In this document: positions 1 through 6,556 of the stretch, one piece after another
Layout of the letters: every line of letters begins with the position of its first letter
Numbering within the stretch: the stretch's first letter is position 1
Assembly (NCBI GenBank): GCA_051881655.1
Contig: JBJEQH010000128.1
Span: 1-12,177 of the forward strand
Source: Heritagella sp051881655
GTDB lineage: Bacteria; Bacillota; Clostridia; Oscillospirales; Acutalibacteraceae
Direction: 5' to 3'
DNA: 12,177 bases
The notes under the pieces: generated by a model
Database searches by the model: none
The model's input: only the letters and a program-made list of their open reading frames with translations
What the model was told of the DNA's origin: nothing
Translations under genes and position numbers: made by a program

Positions 1-120
1 GAATTGGTCAATATTTTTTTAAAAATTGAAGATTTTTTGTAAAATTATCTGTTATCTCTTTTAAAAAAGCCGTTTTCCGCCATTGGGCCAGGTGGTTTTC
101 GATACTTTCCCGCCGCCCCA
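1..120. other. AT-rich intergenic stretch at the window edge
   Basis: No open reading frame with a ribosome site is visible here. Positions 1-75 are strikingly AT-rich compared with the GC-rich remainder, with runs of T at 14-20 and 33-37 and A at 21-25. Read on the minus strand, these runs lie just upstream of a TTGACC hexamer (6-11), which could be the -35 element of a promoter whose -10 falls outside the window. This is only a suggestion, because the rest of the promoter cannot be seen. Confidence 0.3.
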
Positions 121-154
121 TAGAAAAAGAGCCCCAAGTCAGGCTCTTTTTCTA
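121..154 (-). terminator. Rho-independent terminator of the peptidase-YczE unit
   Basis: A perfect 13-bp inverted repeat (121-133 with 142-154) with an 8-nt loop begins 4 nt after the stop codon of the YczE-family gene on the minus strand. The stem has a GC-rich top (GAGCC/GGCTC) and an A-run/T-run base, so the 3' arm supplies the U tract. The symmetry means it could also stop transcription coming from the left on the plus strand. Confidence 0.88.
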
Positions 155-158
155 TAAA

Positions 159-824
159 TCAGAATTTTATTTTGACCAGATGATTGAACAGGGCGATAAC
201 GCGGCCCACCGCCAGCACCGCCAGCACGGTGCCGATTCCAATGCCCACCAGCCAGTGCCCGGTAACCGCCCCAATGCAGAAGGTGATACACACGCAGAAC
301 AGATCAAAAATGTTCTTGGTAAAGCCCATGCTGCGGCCGATTTTCTCCGCAATGGCATTTACAATCCCGTCACCGGGGTTGGGGATCAGCCGGGCATTCA
401 CCGTCATGGCGGCGCCCACGCCGGTCAGCAGGATCGCCAGTGCCAGCACCAGCAGCTGCTGCCAGAACTCCACCGGCTCCTGGGGGAAGCAATCGGCAAA
501 CAGGTTTAAAAAACGGGTAAAAACAATGGAAAACGGAATTTGCAGCAGATCCAGAAGCCGCTGGCGGCCCTTGTGCAGGCAGACCTCCACCAGCACCAGC
601 ACCACATAGGCGCACAGCGTACTGTTGCCAAAATCCAGCGCGTACAGCTGGGAAATGCTGTAGGGAACCGAAATAATTGGGGAAACCCCCAGCCCTGCCT
701 TGGTATTCAGCGTAAGACCCATGGCCAGGATCAGAATCCCCGCCACATAGTAGATCCCGCGCAGAACATTTTTCCGAACCGGAACCCCCGCTTTTTCCGG
801 GGTCCCCTTTTTTTCTCTCTCCAT
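159..824 (-). CDS. YczE/YitT-type integral membrane protein (COG2364-like)
   Basis: This encodes about 221 aa of predominantly hydrophobic sequence with roughly five to six membrane segments, after a short charged N-terminus rich in Lys, Arg and Glu. The segment following the N-terminus, with MGLTLNTKAGLGVSPI, and the later NARLIPNPGDGIVNAIAEK stretch resemble the YczE/YyaS group of Firmicute membrane proteins, whose substrate is not established. I chose the ATG at 822-824 because AGGAGG lies 6 nt upstream. A start at 899 would give 25 extra residues overlapping the peptidase gene and lacks such a site. The gene follows the peptidase stop by 10 nt, so the two are co-transcribed and probably translationally coupled. 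A perfect hairpin terminator follows. A second member of the same family lies at 7410-8108. The family call is fairly secure; transport or another membrane role is only inferred. Confidence 0.85.
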   Translation of the reverse strand: MEREKKGTPEKAGVPVRKNVLRGIYYVAGILILAMGLTLNTKAGLGVSPIISVPYSISQLYALDFGNSTLCAYVVLVLVEVCLHKGRQRLLDLLQIPFSIVFTRFLNLFADCFPQEPVEFWQQLLVLALAILLTGVGAAMTVNARLIPNPGDGIVNAIAEKIGRSMGFTKNIFDLFCVCITFCIGAVTGHWLVGIGIGTVLAVLAVGRVIALFNHLVKIKF

Positions 825-834
825 AGCCGCCTCC

Positions 835-3087
835 TTATAAAAGCGCCTGGGCCAGGAATTCCAGCCGTTTGCGCATGAAATAGGGATTCGAGGGTACATT
901 GTGGAAGTCCCGCGGGAACGTCAGATAAGTAAAGTCCTTATCCGCGCGGATCAGGGCATCCACCAGCCGCAAGGTCTGCTGCATGCTGACATTGTCATCC
1001 AGTGCCCCATGGGCGAGGAACAGTTTTCCCTGCAGGTTGCCCACCAGCGCACAGGGATCGTTTTCCCCGTAGTTCTCCGGGTCATACAGGCCGTTATAGC
1101 GCTCGACCCACTGGCTTTGATAAAACCGCTGGTCGTGGTTGCCGCCGGAGGAAACCGCCGCTTTGTACACCTGCGGATACTGCAGAATCGCCCGGGCCGC
1201 CGCCATACCGCCGCCCGAATGGCCATAAATGCCCACCCGGTCAAGGTCCAGTACGGGGAACTGCTCTTTCAGCTGCGGCAGGGCCGCCACATGGTCATAC
1301 AGCCCGGCGCAGTCGTGAATGCGGTGGTGGCACTTCCCGTGGAACGCGATGCCGCGGCCCGGAGTTCCCCGTCCGTCCAGTACCAGCCCGGCAAAGCCCA
1401 GGGCGCACATCTCCTGCAGGGCCCCCTGCATTTCCCGGCCGCCGGTCGCCTCCCACTCGAAGGCCTTCATCACGTTGTACTTCTGCTGGCCGCCGTAGAT
1501 GTATTCCGCCACCGGAACCTTCTGTCCGGATTCGGCCGTTTCCGGCAAAAACAGCAGCCCGTACAGATCGGTCTCTCCGTCGGCCGCCTTCACCGTAATG
1601 CGCTGCGGGATGCGGTACCCCAGCTGCAGCAGGCGGGTGATATCGGCCGTTTCCAGCTGCCGCACCAGGGTTCCGTCCTTCCGGCGCAGCACAGTCACCG
1701 GGGGCTTGTCCGCCCGCGACCAGGTATCCACAAAGCTGTCCTTCCCCATGGTAATGGTGTGCTCGCCGTCCTCGGGGGTCAGCACCGTCACGCCCTCTGG
1801 ATCAAACAGGTTCACCCGGCACAGCCGCCGGTAATACGGATCACTGGTATCGGGCATGCCGCTGGCCATAAAGTACAGGTCCCCATTCTCCTCGTTGTAC
1901 TCCACCAGCTTGCCCACCAGAATCTCCCCGGGGGTCAGGCAGGAGAGGCAGGCGCCGCTCTCATTTTCATACAGGAACAGGTGGGCTTTGTCCTCCCGCT
2001 CGGATTGCCAGACGGTGTATTTTCCATCCGCCGTCACCAGATTGGAGGCGCCATATGTACCAAACCCGTCCAATTCGCCGTACGTCGCGATATTCAAAAA
2101 CACATCCGTGTTCTCCTCGACCAGTACCCGGCTCTCGCCCGTTTGGCTGTTCACCTCATACAGACGCGCCTGGGAATAGCCGCGATTGCACCAGGTATAG
2201 CGGAAAAAGCGGCCATCCGGTGAGAAGGCAGCCCGGCAGCTGTAGTCAATCAGCGGGCTGTAGTCGGTGGGGGTGGGCGGAACCTGCACCGGTGTGACCG
2301 CCCCGGTCACAAGGTCCATCAGCACCAGCTCCGCGAGGGGCACCGCCTCATCCTCGGTAAACGAGCAGCGGTAGGTATAGGTGCGCGGACGGTTGGCCTG
2401 CCCATCCCGGTCGCAGGCGTCGATGACCGACAGCGTTCCCAGCCCGCGCAGATCGATACGGTGAGTCAGCAGGGTGTGCCCGTCCGGGCTCCACACCACC
2501 GTGGGCGGCAGGGGATCCCCCTGAATTGTGCGGCGCACACGGTCCGTGTTCTCCGCGGGAACGGCGTAGGGGTACAGGGGTTCGCCATCGGTGGTCAGCG
2601 GCCGCAGAAGCGCCCCGTCCTCTCCGCACAGCCAAAGGTTCCCCTCTTTCACGCGCACCCGCCATTTTCCATCCGGCGAAACCGCCACGGTGGGGTCGGG
2701 GGCGGGTTGGCGGGTGAGGGTCTCTTCCTGCCAGATATACCGGCTGTCTCCCGCCGGGAAGACAAAGCGCAGACCGCTGTCCGTTTCCTCCACCGATACT
2801 TTTATAAAGGGGAACTCCTCCCCTTTCATCCCGAAGGCCGCGGCGGCCGCCTGCACGGCCTTCTCATCAAACAGCGGGCTCTCTTTTCCGAAAACCGGGT
2901 CCACCCGCACAAACCGGCGCTGTACGCCGCTCTCTCCCACCCGGCTCTCCCGGGCATAGTAAAAGGAACCGTCCGGGAGATAGGTAATCATCGGGCGGCC
3001 ATTGAGAACCGCCCCTTTCGCCCCATCGGGCATCAGCTTTTTCGCCCGGGCATAAGCCCCCTGGAACACCTGACTGGAAAGATCCAT
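835..3087 (-). CDS. S9-family prolyl oligopeptidase / dipeptidyl-peptidase IV-like serine peptidase
   Basis: A 750-aa protein with the S9B/S9C architecture: an N-terminal beta-propeller region (about residues 30-480, with repeated SPDG motifs at about 137, 200 and 289) and a C-terminal alpha/beta hydrolase domain (about 495-750). The catalytic triad is visible: Ser624 in GHSGGG, Asp697 or 698 in HGALDDNV, and His729 in PRDFHNVP. Such enzymes cleave short peptides, often next to proline. I do not see an obvious double-Glu motif like that which anchors the free N-terminus in DPP IV, so dipeptidyl-peptidase specificity is unproven. There is no signal peptide, so a cytoplasmic role in peptide turnover is likely. 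The ATG at 3085-3087 is preceded by GGGAGG at 7-nt spacing. An upstream in-frame start at 3237 lies inside rnpB and is rejected. No clear promoter is seen between the rnpB terminator and this start. Confidence 0.9.
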   Translation of the reverse strand: MDLSSQVFQGAYARAKKLMPDGAKGAVLNGRPMITYLPDGSFYYARESRVGESGVQRRFVRVDPVFGKESPLFDEKAVQAAAAAFGMKGEEFPFIKVSVEETDSGLRFVFPAGDSRYIWQEETLTRQPAPDPTVAVSPDGKWRVRVKEGNLWLCGEDGALLRPLTTDGEPLYPYAVPAENTDRVRRTIQGDPLPPTVVWSPDGHTLLTHRIDLRGLGTLSVIDACDRDGQANRPRTYTYRCSFTEDEAVPLAELVLMDLVTGAVTPVQVPPTPTDYSPLIDYSCRAAFSPDGRFFRYTWCNRGYSQARLYEVNSQTGESRVLVEENTDVFLNIATYGELDGFGTYGASNLVTADGKYTVWQSEREDKAHLFLYENESGACLSCLTPGEILVGKLVEYNEENGDLYFMASGMPDTSDPYYRRLCRVNLFDPEGVTVLTPEDGEHTITMGKDSFVDTWSRADKPPVTVLRRKDGTLVRQLETADITRLLQLGYRIPQRITVKAADGETDLYGLLFLPETAESGQKVPVAEYIYGGQQKYNVMKAFEWEATGGREMQGALQEMCALGFAGLVLDGRGTPGRGIAFHGKCHHRIHDCAGLYDHVAALPQLKEQFPVLDLDRVGIYGHSGGGMAAARAILQYPQVYKAAVSSGGNHDQRFYQSQWVERYNGLYDPENYGENDPCALVGNLQGKLFLAHGALDDNVSMQQTLRLVDALIRADKDFTYLTFPRDFHNVPSNPYFMRKRLEFLAQALL

Positions 3088-3100
3088 AATAAAACCTCCC

Positions 3101-3130
3101 AAGCGCCCGGTACTCGCAGCCGGGCCGCTT
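3101..3130 (-). other. Leader hairpin upstream of the peptidase gene
   Basis: On the minus strand, the leader contains an inverted repeat (3101-3110 with 3120-3130; 4 + 6 base pairs with one bulged base and a 9-nt loop) ending just before the GGGAGG ribosome site. It may protect the 5' end or modulate ribosome access. There is no U tract, so it is not a terminator. Confidence 0.4.
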
Positions 3131-3144
3131 TTTCCCATCAAACA

Positions 3145-3190
3145 AAGAAAAGCCGCCGCCGCCCCAAACGGGACCGCAGCGGCCTTTTTT
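3145..3190. terminator. Terminator after RNase P RNA
   Basis: A hairpin with stem arms GCCGCTGC and GCGGCGGC (8 pairs including one G-U, minus-strand reading) encloses an inner CCC/GGG pairing. It is followed on the minus strand by TTTTCTTT and flanked on the plus strand by TTTTTT at 3185-3190. It lies immediately after the 3' end of rnpB and would terminate that RNA. Incomplete termination could supply transcripts for the peptidase gene downstream. Confidence 0.8.
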
Positions 3191-3192
3191 CT

Positions 3193-3566
3193 GGCAGCGA
3201 GGGGACCTGTAAGCCGAGTTCTGTCGTGAACAGCCATCTATCTGGTCCGGACGTTGCCGCCCGGCTCATGCCACCTCCCGGGAACGCGCCGGGCCGGCGC
3301 CGGGCCCGAAGGCCCATGTTCCCTCCACGGTGTTGCTCCGGATAGGGTTTACAGAGCCGCACAGTCTCCTGTGCGCTGGTGAGCTCTTACCTCGCCTTTC
3401 CATCCTTACCGGTGCAGGAAACCCTGCCCCGGCGGTTTCTTTCTGTTGCACTTTCCCTGGGGTCACCCCCGGCGGCCGTTAGCCGTTACCCTTGCCCTGT
3501 GGAGCTCGGACTTTCCTCAGACGGGCCCTTTCGGGAATCCGCCCGCAGCTGTTCAGTCCGCTCGCC
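3193..3566 (-). ncRNA. rnpB: RNase P RNA, bacterial type A
   Basis: This is the catalytic RNA of ribonuclease P, which removes the 5' leader of precursor tRNAs. Read on the minus strand, it has the universally conserved blocks in order: GAGGAAAGTCCG (3507-3518), the GGTAACGGCTAACGG and AGGGAAAGTGCAACAGAAAG stretches, GGTAAGAGCTCACC, TCCGGAGCAA, AGATAGATGGCTGT, and the terminal ACAGAACTCGGCTTA (3210-3224). The ends pair as P1 (3561-3566 with 3196-3201), which places the 5' end near 3566, about 7 nt after the predicted -10. The total of roughly 375 nt is normal for type A (ancestral) RNA, with no sign of the rearranged type-B form of Bacillus. The exact 5' and 3' ends are uncertain by a few bases. 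Confidence 0.97.
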
Positions 3567-3572
3567 GTATTC

Positions 3573-3602
3573 ATTGTACCTGATGGGAAGGGCAAAAGTC
3601 AA
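3573..3602 (-). promoter_or_regulatory. Sigma-A promoter of rnpB
   Basis: On the minus strand there is TTGACT (3597-3602), an 18-nt spacer and TACAAT (3573-3578). The predicted start of transcription falls on the 5' end of the rnpB P1 helix, which supports both calls. Confidence 0.8.
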
Positions 3603-3659
3603 GAAGAACCGCTCGCCGCCTTTTCTTTCCCGGAAAAGCAAAAAACTTCCCCCTTCCCT

Positions 3660-3688
3660 TTGCAGGGGAAAAAGAAAAATGGTATGAT
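3660..3688 (+). promoter_or_regulatory. Promoter of the tandem bicupin operon
   Basis: An extended -10, TGGTATGAT (TATGAT at 3683-3688), lies 17 nt after a weak -35, TTGCAG (3660-3665). It is divergent from the rnpB promoter. A short inverted repeat, TTCCC(3654-3658)/GGGAA(3666-3670), brackets the -35 and might be an operator, but this is speculative. Confidence 0.6.
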
Positions 3689-3697
3689 AGTTTTGTA

Positions 3698-3743
3698 CTG
3701 TGAATGGCACAGACCGATGAGGAACTTCCCCCGGGGAGTTTCC
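3698..3743 (+). other. Two leader hairpins in the bicupin operon 5' UTR
   Basis: The predicted 70-nt leader holds CTGTG(3698-3702)/CACAG(3708-3712), very near the transcription start, then a longer imperfect hairpin GGAACTTCC/GGAGTTTCC across 3721-3743. The AAAGGAG ribosome site follows. No U tract is present, so these would affect stability or translation rather than termination. Confidence 0.35.
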
Positions 3744-3766
3744 CAAAAAGAAAGGAGACCTCTGCC

Positions 3767-4534
3767 ATGCCGGACCCCACGATTCTCACCACTCGCTCCT
3801 TTGTAAAAAAGGGGGCCTACGCCCTGATTCCCCCGGATGCACCGGTTACCAACCTGATTCCGGAAATGCCGGAATGCCGGGTAAAAATTCTCGCTTCGCC
3901 GGAGCTGGGCGCCGCTTTCGTTCAATACTGGCTCGAGGCTGCGCCGGGAAAGGGCACCGTTTATCCGCTTGCCGCCGAAAACGGGATCGAGACCTTTTTC
4001 TTCCTGCTGGAGGGCACCTGTACGCTCTCCTTCTGCGGCCAAACGGTGCAGGCTCAGCCCGGGGCTTTTCTCTATTGTTCCCCGCTGGATTCCTTCCGGT
4101 TCACCTGCACCGGGGATCGCCCGATGAAAGCTCTGCTGTATAAACAGCGCTATCAGCCCCTTAAAGGAGTAGCCGCGCCGCACAGCTTTTGCTCCAACGC
4201 CGCCGCGCTGCCCCCGGAGGAGGGAGGCTCGATTCTCACCCGGAAGCTGATCCCCTCGGATCTGTCCTTTGATTTCCAGATGAACCTGCTCACCTTTGTC
4301 CCCGGAAACGCCCACACCTTTGTGGAAACCCATCTGCAGGAGCACAGCATCTATTTTCTCGAGGGCAAATGCGTGTATCTGATCGGGGAAGAGTGGAAGA
4401 TGGTAAAAAAAGACGATTTTTTGTGGTTTGGCCCCTACACACCGCAGGCCTGCTACAACCTGGACGACGAGCGGTTTTCCTATCTTCTGTCCAAAGACTG
4501 CAACCGCGACGCCGTATTGGAAAAGGAGGGATAA
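3767..4534 (+). CDS. (S)-ureidoglycine aminohydrolase-family bicupin protein, copy 1
   Basis: A 255-aa protein made of two cupin domains (about residues 40-130 and 165-250). It matches the AllE/YlbA family, which hydrolyses (S)-ureidoglycine to (S)-ureidoglycolate and ammonia in allantoin/purine catabolism. In the C-terminal cupin, E187, H189 and H193 (ETHLQEH) and Q227 (TPQACY) correspond to the Mn ligands I recall for the plant enzyme, and Y239 and K243 (YLLSK) to its catalytic residues. The spacing between all six is identical. I start at 3767, which has AAAGGAG at good spacing; an earlier ATG at 3704 adds 21 implausible residues. No allantoinase, allantoate amidohydrolase or ureidoglycolate dehydrogenase gene is in the window, so the substrate is not confirmed by context and another cupin reaction is possible. 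It is translationally coupled to the next gene. Confidence 0.82.
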   Translation: MPDPTILTTRSFVKKGAYALIPPDAPVTNLIPEMPECRVKILASPELGAAFVQYWLEAAPGKGTVYPLAAENGIETFFFLLEGTCTLSFCGQTVQAQPGAFLYCSPLDSFRFTCTGDRPMKALLYKQRYQPLKGVAAPHSFCSNAAALPPEEGGSILTRKLIPSDLSFDFQMNLLTFVPGNAHTFVETHLQEHSIYFLEGKCVYLIGEEWKMVKKDDFLWFGPYTPQACYNLDDERFSYLLSKDCNRDAVLEKEG

Positions 4535-4537
4535 GGT

Positions 4538-5305
4538 ATGAATCTTCCCGGAATTTTGTCCACCCGCGCCCGGGTGGAGCGCGGCGCCTTTGCCCTGCTG
4601 CCCCCGGAGGGACTGGTGGAAAATGTGATTCCCGAAATGCCCGGCTGCCGGGTCAGCATTCTGGCCGCCCCGAAATTCGGCGCCAATTTTATCGAGTATC
4701 TGGTCACGGTTCCGCCCCGGCAGGGGACGTGCCGGCCCTTCTCCGCCGGAGAGGGACAGGAATCCTTTGTCTATGTTCTGGACGGCACCTGCACCTTTTC
4801 CTGCGGCGGCAATACCTATGAGGCGAGAAAGAGCTCGTATCTCTATTCCCCGCCCGGCATGGGCTTTGAATTTTCCAACCCCGGTGAGGGGGAAGCCCGG
4901 CTGCTGATCCACAAGCTGCTGTATACGCCGCTTGAGGGGGTACCGCTGCCTGGGGTGGTATTCGCCACGGCGGACGAATCTGAACCTCAGCCCTGCGACG
5001 GAAACCCCCGGATGCTGGTTCAGGGCCTGCTGCCCCTGAACCTCTCCTACGACATTGAGATGAACCTTCTGACCTTCCTGCCGGGCGGCGCTCATCCCTT
5101 TTTGGAGACCCACCTGCAGCAGCACGCCATCTACTGCACCCAGGGCACCTGCTGCTATCATCTGAGCGACCGGTGGACGATTCTGAAGAAGGACGACTTT
5201 ATCTGGGTGGGCCCCTATGTCACCCATGGCTGCTGCGGGGTGGGGGACCAGCCGTTTACCTATCTGTTCTCCAAAGTGGTCAACCGCGATCCCCCGGCGC
5301 TGTGA
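4538..5305 (+). CDS. (S)-ureidoglycine aminohydrolase-like bicupin protein, diverged copy 2
   Basis: A 255-aa paralogue of the preceding gene, the same length and colinear throughout (for example NVIPEMPGCRVSILAAP against NLIPEMPECRVKILASP). It begins 3 nt after the first gene's stop, with AGGAGG overlapping the end of that gene, so the pair is translationally coupled. E190, H192 and H196 of the C-terminal cupin are kept, as are Y242 and K246. The position of the family's metal-binding Gln is His230 (YVTHGCC), and the following Tyr is Cys. A His at this spot would still coordinate metal, as in ordinary 3-His/1-Glu cupins, so the protein may be active on a different substrate, or act with copy 1 in a mixed oligomer. 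The family is clear; the enzymatic activity is less sure than for copy 1. Confidence 0.8.
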   Translation: MNLPGILSTRARVERGAFALLPPEGLVENVIPEMPGCRVSILAAPKFGANFIEYLVTVPPRQGTCRPFSAGEGQESFVYVLDGTCTFSCGGNTYEARKSSYLYSPPGMGFEFSNPGEGEARLLIHKLLYTPLEGVPLPGVVFATADESEPQPCDGNPRMLVQGLLPLNLSYDIEMNLLTFLPGGAHPFLETHLQQHAIYCTQGTCCYHLSDRWTILKKDDFIWVGPYVTHGCCGVGDQPFTYLFSKVVNRDPPAL

Positions 5306-5355
5306 GATCCCGCGCAGTACCGCTATCGTAAGCGACGATAACAAAAGACACGGCA

Positions 5356-5417
5356 AAAAGCCGTTCCCGTTTTTCTGTCTTCACGGAAAACGGGAGCGGC
5401 TTTTGTTTTTTATTTTT
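5356..5417. terminator. Bidirectional terminator between bicupin and methyltransferase genes
   Basis: An 18-bp stem with one G-U pair (5356-5373 with 5387-5404) is followed on the plus strand by GTTTTTTATTTTTT and preceded by AAAAA, which gives a U tract on the minus strand too. It lies between the convergent ends of the second bicupin gene (5305) and the methyltransferase (5410), whose stop codon falls within the T-rich tail. Confidence 0.93.
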
Positions 5418-6321
5418 TCACCGCCAGTACAAAATGGACATGCTCGAACGCCGTCATCTCCTCCCCCGGGCCGGAAAAGTACCGGGCCTGGATGTCCTTG
5501 GGTGTCAGCCATTCGTAGATCAAGAACCCATGGGCCTCCAGCAGTTTTTCCATCTCCTCATACCGAAAAGCGGTTTTCATCGGCTCACCCCCGGCGGACG
5601 CCATGGCGATCATATTCTGCACCCGCTGTACCGGCGAGGAAAAGAACCCCTCTCCCGCGCAGTCGAACACCAGTGAACTGCCCTCGGCGGACAGCGCGGC
5701 CAGTGCCCTCAGCATTCTTCCGATTTCCCCGGGGGACAGATAGTAGCTCACGCCCAGCCAGGAGAAGAAAGTCTTTTTCCCCCTGTCAAATCCCGCTTCC
5801 CTCAGTTTTTCGATCAGGCGCTCCGCCGAATCCGGTGCGGAGAAGTCCACCGGAACCTCGTGCCGGTTTGGGGGAATCTGCCATCCGGCCGCCTGTATGC
5901 GCCGCCGTTTATCCTCCTGGGTGCAGGGGTGATCCACCTCGAAAACCTCACAGTTTCTCCCCCACGACCGCTCCCGGAAGGCGAAGGGATCCAGCCCCGC
6001 CCCGAGGAGTACATACTGCGCGGTTCCCGTGCGCATGGCTGTTCTCAGGCTGTCCTCGCAGAATTTCCCGCGGGAAACCGGAATGGGCGCAATCTGGCTG
6101 TACACGATCTCCCGCAGCACGGTGGTCTCATCCGCCCGGTTTTTTCCGGGCAGAAAAAAATCAACCCCCTGCCGGATCCAGGCTTCCATGGCCCGGTACT
6201 CCTCCTCCCCGATCAGTTCTTTTCCCTTTGCATCCGCAAAAACCGGATTTGCCGCATTTTCGGCATAAAAAGCCCTGCCGAAAGCCGCCATTTTCGCGGT
6301 GATACTCGCCGTATTCTCCAT
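5410..6321 (-). CDS. Class I SAM-dependent methyltransferase, LCMT/TIGR00027-like family
   Basis: A 303-aa protein. The SAM-binding motif I is VLLGAGLDPFAFR (104-116), followed by the acidic FEVDHPCTQ (127-135) and the FSWLGVSYYL (186-195) block. This set is typical of the leucine carboxyl methyltransferase-related family that bacterial genomes annotate as TIGR00027. These enzymes O-methylate a carboxylate, for example in small molecules, but the substrate here cannot be told. There is no signal peptide or membrane segment. The ATG at 6319-6321 has GGAAGGAG upstream. Only 26 nt separate it from a hairpin that ends the KTR gene, leaving no room for a separate promoter outside the KTR coding region. 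It is therefore likely expressed by read-through from the TetR promoter. It ends in a bidirectional terminator. Confidence 0.85.
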   Translation of the reverse strand: MENTASITAKMAAFGRAFYAENAANPVFADAKGKELIGEEEYRAMEAWIRQGVDFFLPGKNRADETTVLREIVYSQIAPIPVSRGKFCEDSLRTAMRTGTAQYVLLGAGLDPFAFRERSWGRNCEVFEVDHPCTQEDKRRRIQAAGWQIPPNRHEVPVDFSAPDSAERLIEKLREAGFDRGKKTFFSWLGVSYYLSPGEIGRMLRALAALSAEGSSLVFDCAGEGFFSSPVQRVQNMIAMASAGGEPMKTAFRYEEMEKLLEAHGFLIYEWLTPKDIQARYFSGPGEEMTAFEHVHFVLAVKK

Positions 6322-6347
6322 ATTGGCTCCTTCCTTTCTCCTTATAA

Positions 6348-6386
6348 AAAGACGCAGTGCTGTTTTTAATTCAGCACTGCGTCTTT
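6348..6386 (-). terminator. Intra-operon hairpin overlapping the KTR stop codon
   Basis: A perfect 15-bp inverted repeat (6348-6362 with 6372-6386) with a 9-nt loop. Its first arm on the minus strand encodes the last four residues and part of the stop codon of the KTR protein, and it is followed by TTTTTATAAG. The tail is a short U tract, so termination may be partial. Because the methyltransferase starts 26 nt further on, it could act as an attenuator that ribosomes finishing KTR would disrupt. Confidence 0.75.
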
Positions 6387-6556
6387 GCGTCCGGCTCTTT
6401 CAAAACGGTCATATGAAATTGCTGCACCTGCACCAGCGTTTCCCTCCGGCACTTGGGGCAGTACAGCGGATAACGGACCAGAATGGTATCCACCCGAACC
6501 CGGCTGCGGGTTTTCCCCCCGCACAGGGGGCAGAGCAGCCAGCGCTCCTCTCTCAC
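6371..6556 (-). CDS. Cysteine-rich KTR-domain small zinc-ribbon protein
   Basis: A 61-aa protein with two CxxC pairs, CPLC (9-12) and CPKC (33-36), the signature GGKTR after the first pair, and the conserved C-terminal KEPDAKTQ. This matches the Cys_rich_KTR family, small putative zinc-binding proteins common on Firmicute conjugative elements; function unknown. The start is a GTG (6554-6556) that overlaps the TGA of the TetR gene by 2 nt, with AAGGAGG about 7 nt upstream inside the TetR coding region. No ATG is available in this frame at a sensible place. The overlap implies translational coupling with TetR. A 15-bp hairpin begins within its last codons. Nothing else in the window looks like a mobile element. 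Confidence 0.85.
   Translation of the reverse strand: MREERWLLCPLCGGKTRSRVRVDTILVRYPLYCPKCRRETLVQVQQFHMTVLKEPDAKTQC

Noticed and set aside
901..2223. 440-codon plus-strand frame opposite the peptidase
   Set aside because: Antisense shadow of a peptidase with an intact catalytic triad; composition is rich in His, Gln and Arg, as typical for such shadows.
3088..3237. N-terminal extension of the peptidase by 50 residues
   Set aside because: It would be encoded by the rnpB 3' end and its terminator; a good ribosome site supports the start at 3087.
3599..5356. 585-codon open frame on the minus strand opposite both bicupin genes
   Set aside because: It covers two clearly recognisable genes and the intergenic promoter region, has no recognisable domain, and is explained by GC-rich codon usage producing open antisense frames.
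6371..6556. Conjugative element suggested by the KTR protein
   Set aside because: No integrase, relaxase, transfer gene or terminal repeat is visible; the KTR gene alone is not enough.
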